Assembly (NCBI RefSeq): GCF_033100095.1
Contig: NZ_CP136921.1
Coordinates: 1,272,501-1,336,500, forward strand
DNA: 64,000 bases
Source: Diaphorobacter limosus
GTDB lineage: Bacteria > Pseudomonadota > Gammaproteobacteria > Burkholderiales > Burkholderiaceae_C
Reading direction: 5' to 3'
Part shown: positions 57,347 to 64,000 of the stretch, piece after piece
Layout: each line of letters opens with the position of its first letter
Numbering within the stretch: the stretch's first letter is position 1
Translations under genes and position numbers: made by a program
Notes under the pieces: generated by a model
What the model saw: the letters and a program-made list of their open reading frames with translations, nothing else
What the model was told of the DNA's origin: nothing
Database searches by the model: none

Positions 57347-58831
57347 TTACTCTTGCCCCGTGAACCAGTGCTCACGCGCCTTCATGATCAAGGCCGTGGC
57401 ATCCTCGGCAGACTGGCCGGTCAGCTCGGTCAGTTCATCCAGGCCGAGATCGGCCAGGTCATCACGTGTATTCACCCCGCCGGCTGCCAACTTGGCGATC
57501 AGCTCGGGCGTCAGGCCTTCGAGATCGCGCAAATCCTGAGACACGGCGCCCATGCTTTCTTCGCGTGCGATTTCCATGGTCAAGAGCGCATCCTTGGCGC
57601 GCGAGCGCAGCTCGTTGACCGTGTCCTCGTCGAAGCTCTCGATCTCCAGCATTTCCTGCAGCGGCACATAGGCCACTTCTTCCAGGCTCTCGAAGCCCTC
57701 GGCGATCAGGATGTCGGCGATTTCCTCGTCCACATCGAGCTTTTCCATGAACAGGCGGCGTGCGGCATCGCTTTCATCGGCCTGCTTCTGCGCGCTCTCG
57801 GCCGCGTCCATGATGTTGATCTTCCAGCCCGTCAAGTCGGCCGCCAGGCGCACGTTCTGGCCACCACGGCCGATGGCGATGGCCAGGTTTTCCTCGTCCA
57901 CAACCACATCCATGGCGTGCTTTTCTTCATCGACGACGATGGAGGAGACATTGGCCGGGGCCAGCGCGCCAATCACGAACTGCGCCGGGTCGTCCGACCA
58001 CAGCACGATGTCCACGCGCTCGCCGGCAAGCTCGTTGGTGACGGCGTTGACGCGCGTGCCACGCACGCCGACGCAGGTGCCGATGGGATCTACACGCTTG
58101 TCGTGCGAGAGCACGGCTATTTTGGCCCGACTGCCGGCATCACGTGCGCAGCTCTTGATCTCCAGCAGGCCCTGTTCGATCTCCGGCACCTCGTTGCGAA
58201 ACAGCTCCATCATGAACTCCGGCGCCGAGCGCGAGAGGATGATGGGCGCGCCGCGCAGCGTCAGATCCACATCCATGATCATGGCGCGCACGCGGTCGCC
58301 ATTGCGCAGGTTTTCCTTGGGGATCATCTCGCCACGGCGCAGGCGGCCCTCGACACGGCCGGACTCGACGATGAGGTCGCCCTTGTCCATGCGCTTGACC
58401 GTACCGGTAAAGATCTTCTCGCCACGGCTCATGAAGTCGCTCAGCAGCATCTCACGCTCGGCGTCGCGGATCTTCTGCAGGATGACCTGCTTGGCTGCCA
58501 TGGCGCCGATGCGCCCTATGGGCACGGACTCGACCTGCTCCTCGATGTACTCGCCAACCTCGATATCGGCGATGCGCTCGCGCGCATCCATGAGCAGTTC
58601 CTCAGCGTCGGGATTCTGCAGGCCGGCCTCGTCGGGCACGACCAGCCAGCGGCGGAAGGTTTCGTATTCGCCGCTATCGCGATCGATGGATACACGAATG
58701 TCCACCTCGCCCTGGTAGAGCTTCTTCGTGGCCTGCGCCAGGGCCGACTCCACGGCGCCCATGACCACATCGTGCTCCACGTTCTTTTCGCGTGAAATAG
58801 CCTCAACCAACATCAACAGTTCGCGATTCAT
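57347..58831 (-). CDS. nusA: Transcription termination/antitermination protein NusA
   Basis: 494 residues from [23 protein letters not shown] binding RNA polymerase (1-130), S1 domain (135-200: [20 protein letters not shown]), two KH domains ([20 protein letters not shown] and [20 protein letters not shown]), and two C-terminal acidic repeats with helix-hairpin-helix character (about 365-490). Regulates pausing, termination and antitermination. 69 bp after rimP. Confidence 0.97.
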   Translation of the reverse strand: MNRELLMLVEAISREKNVEHDVVMGAVESALAQATKKLYQGEVDIRVSIDRDSGEYETFRRWLVVPDEAGLQNPDAEELLMDARERIADIEVGEYIEEQVESVPIGRIGAMAAKQVILQKIRDAEREMLLSDFMSRGEKIFTGTVKRMDKGDLIVESGRVEGRLRRGEMIPKENLRNGDRVRAMIMDVDLTLRGAPIILSRSAPEFMMELFRNEVPEIEQGLLEIKSCARDAGSRAKIAVLSHDKRVDPIGTCVGVRGTRVNAVTNELAGERVDIVLWSDDPAQFVIGALAPANVSSIVVDEEKHAMDVVVDEENLAIAIGRGGQNVRLAADLTGWKINIMDAAESAQKQADESDAARRLFMEKLDVDEEIADILIAEGFESLEEVAYVPLQEMLEIESFDEDTVNELRSRAKDALLTMEIAREESMGAVSQDLRDLEGLTPELIAKLAAGGVNTRDDLADLGLDELTELTGQSAEDATALIMKAREHWFTGQE

Positions 58832-58900
58832 GCGACGACTCTCCTGTTTCTCAATCCCTGCCGGGGGCTGCCGTGGCGGCATTCCCGAATACTCAAATTT

Positions 58901-59491
58901 TTAGTCCGCGGAATCTGGCTTGGCGCCACGCCCCTTGAAGTCCACGATGGGCGCAAGCCGCGCCTCACGCAACTCATCCAGCGTGAAGCCCAACGCCTGC
59001 AGCGGGGCCGGCACGCGCTTCTTGCTCACGCGCTGGCCCGGCTTGACCGGCGGTGCGTCGCTCCAGACGATCTGCCAGCCGCCACCGTCCACACGCTCGA
59101 GCGTGCCGCGAAATTTCTTGCGGTTGGCCGCCACCTGCCCACCAGCCGCCGCGCCCAGGGGCTCCTTCAAGGTGATGTCGACCATCTCGCCCTCGAAGCG
59201 CATGAAATCCTGTTCGTTGCGCAGCAGCCGGTCTATTCCGGGCGAGGACACTTCCAGGCGCTTGTAGTCCACCCCTTCGACCTCCAGGGCGTACTGCAAC
59301 TGGCGCGTCACCTTCTCGCAGTCCTCTACGGTGATGAACTGCTCCACCACCGGCTCCTGGACCTCGGCCGCAGGCGCAGCCCACACCAGATCGATGGTGA
59401 TGCGCAGCAATCCCCCTGCGGAGCGCTCGATCTCCACCAGGTCATAGCCTAACCCGGCCACGGTTTGTTCAACGATTTGCTGCAATGCCAC
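58901..59491 (-). CDS. rimP: Ribosome maturation factor RimP
   Basis: 196 residues from a GTG at 59491 (VALQQIVEQTVAGLGYDLVE); upstream frame is Cys/Arg-rich noise. Family pattern: SAGGLLRITIDL, VTRQLQYALEVEG, LEVSSPGIDRLLRNEQDFMR and VDITLKEPLG. Longer than E. coli RimP (150) because of inserts at about 45-60 and a C-terminal extension, both usual in Burkholderiales. Needed for 30S maturation. First gene of the rimP-nusA-infB operon. Confidence 0.92.
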   Translation of the reverse strand: MALQQIVEQTVAGLGYDLVEIERSAGGLLRITIDLVWAAPAAEVQEPVVEQFITVEDCEKVTRQLQYALEVEGVDYKRLEVSSPGIDRLLRNEQDFMRFEGEMVDITLKEPLGAAAGGQVAANRKKFRGTLERVDGGGWQIVWSDAPPVKPGQRVSKKRVPAPLQALGFTLDELREARLAPIVDFKGRGAKPDSAD

Positions 59492-59580
59492 AGGTGTGCG
59501 CTCTGTCCAATTCCAAATGAAAAGCCTGGCCGATCCAAAACCCCTGGAGCAGCCACCAGCCAAAAAGCAAACGCCCAAAA

Positions 59581-59609
59581 AAAACGGGCGGTAAGTACCC
59601 GCCCGTTTT
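59581..59609. terminator. Symmetrical hairpin terminator upstream of rimP
   Basis: AAAACGGGCGG (59581-59591), loop TAAGTAC, CCGCCCGTTTT (59599-59609), with A-runs on the left and T on the right. It lies between the thioredoxin-like gene and rimP, both leftward, and separates the two transcripts. Confidence 0.8.
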
Positions 59610-59684
59610 GGTCGTGAAGCTCGCATTGTATCCGCTAATGCAGCACTATGCAAAATCCAGCGGCACGCATCTTGCAATGCTGCG

Positions 59685-60068
59685 TCAGCGCACCCTGCTC
59701 GCGGCGATGCGCTCGAACAGCGCCTGCGCCTGCGCATTTGCTTCGGGCGCATCTGGATCTGCCTGCAGGCTTTGCAGCATGCGGCCCAGCACCTGAGTTT
59801 GAGGAAGCACCGTGCCCAGAAAACGGGCAGCGCCACCATCGGCGATCAAAACCGTGGGGAATGTTTCCACATCCACATCGCCCATCAGGTCTTCCTCGTC
59901 CTCCACGTCCACCCACTCAAAGCGCACCTGCGGCCAGTCGCGCGCCAATGCGTCGAACGCGCTGCGATACTCACGGCACACGCCGCACCATTGGGCGCAC
60001 AGACAGACCACCCACCAGGGTTGGCACACGCCGGCAGCGGATTCAGTGTCTTGCAAAATGGCCTCCAT
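59685..60068 (-). CDS. Thioredoxin-fold protein
   Basis: 127 residues from MEAILQDTESAAGVCQPWWV. Redox centre CAQWCGVCREYRSAFD (CGVC in place of CGPC), cis-Pro in DVETFPTVLIADGGAARFL. Cytoplasmic, no signal. A thioredoxin-like reductase or trap; substrates unknown. 23 bp after the triheme cytochrome gene, so it is co-transcribed and may serve cytochrome c biogenesis or its electron chain. Confidence 0.85.
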   Translation of the reverse strand: MEAILQDTESAAGVCQPWWVVCLCAQWCGVCREYRSAFDALARDWPQVRFEWVDVEDEEDLMGDVDVETFPTVLIADGGAARFLGTVLPQTQVLGRMLQSLQADPDAPEANAQAQALFERIAASRVR

Positions 60069-60091
60069 ACCATGCAATCAAGCGCTCGTAT

Positions 60092-61378
60092 TCAAGAGCC
60101 ACGCCGTTCACGGGCGCGGTAAACATCTATCGTATCGACCCTGGGCGCCACATTGCCCCAGGCATTGCGGATATAGGACAGCACGGCCGCCATTTCCTCG
60201 TCACGCAGACTCTGCGCAAAGGGTGGCATGCCATGAGGGCGTGGATTGCCGGCGGTCGCCGGTTGGTACCCGCCCTGCAGCAATACGCGCACCAGGTTGG
60301 TGGTATCGGCAAGCGTCACGGCACGGTTGCCAGCCAGTGCCGGAAAAGCGCCGCGGCGCCCCTCCCCCTGTTCGCCATGGCATTCGGCGCACTGCTGCCG
60401 ATAGATATCTTGCCCGCGCTCCATCAGGTCGGCCGCAGGCTTGGCGACAGGCGGCTCGGGCCTGTCCTGCGGCGGCAGGCTGCGCAGATATACCGCCATC
60501 GCGCGCAGATCGGCATCGCTCAGGTATTGCAGGCTGCGAAACACCACCTCCGCCATCGGGCCCGACACACCGGCCTGGAGCGAAACGCCCGTCTTCAACA
60601 AAGCCACCACATCCTCCACGGGCCAGGCGGTGACAGCTGCCTCGCGCCCGGAGTTGAGTGCCGGCGCATACCAGTTCTGCGCGGGAATCAAGCCGCCATG
60701 GAACTGCGCGTCGGTGCGCAATGCGCCCAGGGCATTGCGTGGCGTATGGCAGGCAGCGCAATGCCCCAGGCCCTGCACCAGGTAGGCACCACGGTTCCAC
60801 TCTGCTGACTGCGTGCTCTGCTGCACAAACGTACCAGGGCGAAAGAACAAGGCGCGCCATCCGGCCAACGCCCATTGGGTGTTGAACGGAAAGCGCAGTA
60901 CATGCGGTGGACTTTGCAATGGCACTGGCGACAGGCTGCGCAAGAAGGCGTAGATGGCATCCGAATCCGCGCGCGTGATGTAGGTATAGCTGGGGTAAGG
61001 AAACGCAGGATAGAGCAGCCGCCCGTCACGCGAACGTCCGTTGTGCATGGCGCGCCAGAATTCGGCGGCCGACCAACGGCCCAGGCCCGTCGCATCGTCG
61101 GGCGTGAGGTTGGGTGCATAGACCGATCCAAAGGGTGTAGCGATGGCCCGTCCGCCAGCAAATGCCGGACCGCCCGGCTGGGTATGGCATGACATGCAGT
61201 TGCCCACGCGCACCAGATACTCACCCTGGGCAATCAACCCGGGGCTAGCCGGTGCGGCGGCGGCCTCGCGCTCGGGTAATGGCAGTTCATCCAACCGATT
61301 CAGCGCCACCAGGGCAGTCGCAGCCAACAGAATCAGCAAGGTGGCGCCAGCCCCCCATACAAGCCAGGCGCGGCCCAT
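60092..61378 (-). CDS. Membrane-anchored triheme cytochrome c
   Basis: 428 residues from MGRAWLVWGAGATLLILLAA, an N-terminal signal-anchor. Three haem-binding CxxCH sites: CMSCHT (about residue 62), CAACHT (about 208) and CAECHG (about 336), with downstream Met ligands such as GMPPFAQS. The organisation matches the cytochrome subunit of membrane-bound alcohol/aldehyde/gluconate dehydrogenases, which pass electrons to ubiquinone or oxidases; no dehydrogenase subunit lies next to it. 2 bp after the diheme cytochrome gene (GTG at 61384 would overlap it). Confidence 0.9.
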   Translation of the reverse strand: MGRAWLVWGAGATLLILLAATALVALNRLDELPLPEREAAAAPASPGLIAQGEYLVRVGNCMSCHTQPGGPAFAGGRAIATPFGSVYAPNLTPDDATGLGRWSAAEFWRAMHNGRSRDGRLLYPAFPYPSYTYITRADSDAIYAFLRSLSPVPLQSPPHVLRFPFNTQWALAGWRALFFRPGTFVQQSTQSAEWNRGAYLVQGLGHCAACHTPRNALGALRTDAQFHGGLIPAQNWYAPALNSGREAAVTAWPVEDVVALLKTGVSLQAGVSGPMAEVVFRSLQYLSDADLRAMAVYLRSLPPQDRPEPPVAKPAADLMERGQDIYRQQCAECHGEQGEGRRGAFPALAGNRAVTLADTTNLVRVLLQGGYQPATAGNPRPHGMPPFAQSLRDEEMAAVLSYIRNAWGNVAPRVDTIDVYRARERRGS

Positions 61379-61380
61379 GC

Positions 61381-62100
61381 TCACCGCGCGCTCCCTGCCT
61401 CGGCTGGGGCGGCAACCCCTCCACAAGGGATGGGCAGTTTTCCCTTGAATTCAGCTGCAGGCTTGCCCTGCTCCGGCACAACCTGGGCCGCAAGCCAGGT
61501 AGCCACGGCATGCACATCCCCTGGGGCCATCTGGCGCGCAATGCGGGCCATGCAGTCAGGCGATTGAGCGCGCCGCTGCCCCGCCTGCCAGGCCCCCAAC
61601 TGGCTGCTCACATAGTCACGCGACAGCCCCAGCAGACCGGGAACAAAGGGCGCCACACCGGTCAGGGCGTCGCCATGGCATTGCGCGCAGGCGGGGATTT
61701 TTTGGCTGGCATCACCGTGGCGCACCAGTTGCTGCCCACGCTCAAGCAAGGCCCGCGCTGCCGATGTGGCCGCAGGTGGTGCATATGGCAAGTCCAATGC
61801 TGCGAAATACGCAGCCATCTCGCGCAGGTAGTCATCCGTCAGATGCTCTAGCAGATAGGACATCTGCGGATAGCTCCGCCGCCCGTCACGAAAATTGATC
61901 AGCTGGTGGTACAGGTAGCCTGCCGGCTTGCCGGCGATGCGCGGAAAGTAGCCGCTGGGCGTGGCCCGGCCCTCCTTGCCATGGCAAGCCGTGCAGGCCA
62001 GCACCCGAGCCGCCATACCGTCATCATCAAATGCCGCCTGCACCGTTGTCGCCAAGAGTCCCAGGCAAAGAGCCAGACCAAGGCGTGCCAAGCTGACCAT
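61381..62100 (-). CDS. Diheme cytochrome c (c4-like)
   Basis: 239 residues. Signal peptide LARLGLALCLGLLATTVQAA. Two haem sites, ACTACHGKEGRATPSGYFPR (about residue 36) and PACAQCHGDALTG (about 138), each followed by the c4-type PRIAGKPAGYLYHQL / VPGLLGLSRDYVSSQL pattern. A periplasmic electron carrier. Coupled with the triheme cytochrome and the SDR gene (6 bp upstream) in a leftward operon. Confidence 0.9.
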   Translation of the reverse strand: MVSLARLGLALCLGLLATTVQAAFDDDGMAARVLACTACHGKEGRATPSGYFPRIAGKPAGYLYHQLINFRDGRRSYPQMSYLLEHLTDDYLREMAAYFAALDLPYAPPAATSAARALLERGQQLVRHGDASQKIPACAQCHGDALTGVAPFVPGLLGLSRDYVSSQLGAWQAGQRRAQSPDCMARIARQMAPGDVHAVATWLAAQVVPEQGKPAAEFKGKLPIPCGGVAAPAEAGSAR

Positions 62101-62106
62101 GTGTGC

Positions 62107-62862
62107 TCACCCACGTCCGGCAAAGGGCATCTTCGTGGCCATCACGGTGTGGAACATGACGTTGGCCTCCAGCGGCAGGTTGGCCATGTACAGCACGCTT
62201 TGGCCGACGATGGCCACATCCATCAAGGGCTCGGCCGCAATCTGGCCGTTGGCCTGCTGCACCCCCTGCGTCATGCGCTGGGCCAGTTCGGTCTCCGCGT
62301 TGCCTACATCGATCTGACCCACGGCAATATCGTACTTACGCCCGTCCAGGGATGCGGTCTTGGTCATGCCCATCACGGCATGCTTGGTCGCGGTGTAGGC
62401 GACGGAGTTGGGCCGCGGAGTATGCGCCGAGATGGAGCCGTTGTTGATGATGCGCCCGCCGCGCGGCGACTGCGACTTCATCACGCGAAAGGCGTTCTGC
62501 ATGCAATAAAACATGCCGCTGAGGTTGATGTCCACCACATCTTTCCACTGCTGCACCGACAGATCTTCCAGCGGTATCGCGGGCGCGCCCACGCCGGCGT
62601 TGTTGAATAGCAAGTCCACGCGGCCGAACTGCTGCACCGTGCGGTCGAACAGCTGGCGCACTGCCTCGGGGTCAGCGACATCCGTGGGAACGGCCAGGGC
62701 GCGCGTACCTGCGCCGGACTCCAGCGCCACCTGCAACAGCGGCTCTTCGCGCCGACCCGCCAGGGCCACGCTCCAGCCATCCCTGAGCAAGGCCAATGCC
62801 GCGGCCTTGCCTATGCCCGTGCCGGCACCCGTGACGATGGCGATTCTTGCAGTCTGCGTCAT
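62107..62862 (-). CDS. Short-chain dehydrogenase/reductase
   Basis: 251 residues from [20 protein letters not shown]. Classical SDR: cofactor motif TGAGTGIG at residue 10, NNAG ([13 protein letters not shown]) near 85, Ser in [14 protein letters not shown], and catalytic YTATK (Tyr-Lys) near 155. The basic AGRR after the second strand ([12 protein letters not shown]) suggests NADP(H). Substrate unknown. First gene of the SDR-diheme-triheme-thioredoxin cluster; the SDR may act on the same alcohol or ketone pathway. Confidence 0.9.
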   Translation of the reverse strand: MTQTARIAIVTGAGTGIGKAAALALLRDGWSVALAGRREEPLLQVALESGAGTRALAVPTDVADPEAVRQLFDRTVQQFGRVDLLFNNAGVGAPAIPLEDLSVQQWKDVVDINLSGMFYCMQNAFRVMKSQSPRGGRIINNGSISAHTPRPNSVAYTATKHAVMGMTKTASLDGRKYDIAVGQIDVGNAETELAQRMTQGVQQANGQIAAEPLMDVAIVGQSVLYMANLPLEANVMFHTVMATKMPFAGRG

Positions 62863-62885
62863 GTCTGATCTCCGATTGCTGCGAC

Positions 62886-64000
62886 TCAAGGGCGCGGCTT
62901 GCGCCCTTTTGCGCCTGGTTTTCCACCGGCCTTGCCGCCGTTTCTGGACTCACCCTTGCCGGCGCCATGCTTCTTGCCGGAGCCGCCGTGGCCGTGATCC
63001 TTGTCTTTGTGGCCAAGCATGTCATGGCTCCTGGCAAAGCCTTGGGGCTGCGAGGCATCCCTCAAGCGCGCATCCTGCTCGGGGGGGCGCTTGCCGCCAT
63101 CGCGCGCCTTGGCTGGCTTGCCCTGCACCGTCTCGCCCGTTTCATCCACCAGGCGAAAGTCGATCTTGCGGCCATCCAGATCCACGCGGCTCACCTGGAC
63201 GCGCACGCGCGCACCAATCGAGTAGCGAATACCCGTGCGCTCGCCACGCAGCTCCTGGCGCGCTTCGTCGAACTTGAAGTACTCGCCACCCAGCTCGGTG
63301 ATGTGCACCAGGCCCTCGACATACAGGGCATCCAGCGTCACGAAGATGCCGAAACTGGTCACGGCGCTGACCACGCCGCTGTACTCCTCGCCCAGGTGCT
63401 CGCGCATGTACTGGCACTTGAGCCATGCCTCCACGTCGCGGCTGGCCTCGTCGGCCCGACGCTCGTTGGCGCTGCAATGCAGGCCCGCGGCCTCCCAGGC
63501 CTGGGTGTCGCGCACGCTGATGGCGCCCTTGCCTGGCCTGATCGCCGGTTCGGCCACCTTGGAGGCCAGGCGCTTGGCCAGCTTGAACTGCGCCTCGCCA
63601 GGCGTGGGCAAGGCCGGAAGCGCGTACTTGGTGCCGGCCAGTATGGACTTGATGACACGGTGCACCAGCAAGTCAGGGTAGCGGCGAATGGGGCTGGTGA
63701 AATGCGTGTAGGCCTCGAACGCCAGGCCAAAGTGGCCACTGTTGATGGGCGTGTAGATCGCCTGCTGCATGGAGCGCAGCAGCATGGTGTGGATCTGCTG
63801 CGCATCGGGCCTGTCCTTGGTGGCCTCGGCAATGGCCTGGAACTCCTCGGGACGCGGGTCGTCACTGATCGACATGCCCACGCCCATGGCCTTCAGATAG
63901 CCGCGCAGGATGTCCTGCTTTTCCGGCGTCGGCCCCTCGTGCACACGGTACAGCGCCGGACGATGCGCCTGCTCGACAAAGTCTGCACTGCAGACATTGG
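62886..64000 (-). CDS. rnr: Ribonuclease R, C-terminal part (cut by window edge)
   Basis: 371 codons are present; the gene continues beyond 64000, and the frame is open through [20 protein letters not shown] at the edge. RNB-domain end: [20 protein letters not shown] then [17 protein letters not shown], followed by an S1 domain ([20 protein letters not shown]) and a long basic Lys/Gly/His tail ([17 protein letters not shown]). A 3'-5' exoribonuclease for structured RNA. 23 bp upstream of the SDR gene. Confidence 0.94.
   Translation of the reverse strand, partial: NVCSADFVEQAHRPALYRVHEGPTPEKQDILRGYLKAMGVGMSISDDPRPEEFQAIAEATKDRPDAQQIHTMLLRSMQQAIYTPINSGHFGLAFEAYTHFTSPIRRYPDLLVHRVIKSILAGTKYALPALPTPGEAQFKLAKRLASKVAEPAIRPGKGAISVRDTQAWEAAGLHCSANERRADEASRDVEAWLKCQYMREHLGEEYSGVVSAVTSFGIFVTLDALYVEGLVHITELGGEYFKFDEARQELRGERTGIRYSIGARVRVQVSRVDLDGRKIDFRLVDETGETVQGKPAKARDGGKRPPEQDARLRDASQPQGFARSHDMLGHKDKDHGHGGSGKKHGAGKGESRNGGKAGGKPGAKGRKPRP

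Overview
The window looks like a chromosomal piece of a GC-rich betaproteobacterium of the order Burkholderiales, most likely family Comamonadaceae (Acidovorax, Alicycliphilus or Diaphorobacter-like). This rests on gene content and order (sucA-odhB-lpdA; rimP-nusA-infB-rbfA-truB-typA; guaB-guaA next to ratA-rnfH and smpB; Bug-type tricarboxylate transporter receptors) and on protein sequences I recognise. It is inference from memory; no search was run. Most of the window is ordinary core genome. I saw no rRNA, tRNA, complete insertion sequence, prophage or CRISPR array.

Layout. 0-6 kb: the start of dnaE, bamD, a DinG/YoaA-type helicase, a PP2C phosphatase and zapE. 6-12 kb: the three genes of the 2-oxoglutarate dehydrogenase complex. 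12-22 kb: an AI-2E-type permease, an AtuA/Bug-receptor operon with a divergent LysR regulator, a tandem universal stress protein, isocitrate lyase with a long AT-rich control region, an EamA permease, and DUF169 and RraA proteins. 22-26 kb: an iron module of bfd, tonB-exbB-exbD and Fur-box-driven hemP, facing a GlcG/HbpS-like protein. 26-29 kb: a Bax-inhibitor-1 homologue, a small lipoprotein and rlmD. 41.9-62.9 kb: ridA, guaA, guaB, rnfH/ratA, smpB, an ECF sigma/anti-sigma pair, the nusA-infB operon, a c-type cytochrome cluster and an SDR. The window ends inside rnr (RNase R).

Two accessory stretches stand out. (1) 29.3-32.1 kb is a decayed mobile-integron scar. The N-terminal domain of an integron integrase is fused in frame to an intact LigT/ThpR RNA phosphodiesterase. 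Beyond it lie an attI-like core, half-attC sites, a truncated antitoxin ORF that reads into attC DNA, a hicAB toxin-antitoxin cassette with its own operator-flanked promoter, a second hicA scrap, and a two-component system collapsed by deletion into one receiver-HATPase protein. (2) 33.7-41.9 kb is a compact four-gene operon: patatin-like phospholipase, a 971-residue CHAT (caspase-like) protein, a ComEC-like metallo-beta-lactamase hydrolase, and a 1022-residue helical-repeat CHAT protein. All expected catalytic residues are visible. It is the best candidate here for an undescribed system, plausibly antiphage or programmed cell death, with the CHAT proteases gating the lipase and the MBL enzyme.

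A family of short palindromic repeats (about 50-60 bp, core built on an AGCGCTT...AAGCGCT hairpin) occurs about ten times. Most copies sit between genes, but one lies inside the enoyl-CoA hydratase gene, a half copy lies inside truB, one supplies the stop codon of the AI-2E permease, and one abuts the tonB start codon. A second, rarer repeat (cGTTGGGCGT/ACGCCCAACg hairpins) lies in the odhB-sucA and rbfA-infB gaps.
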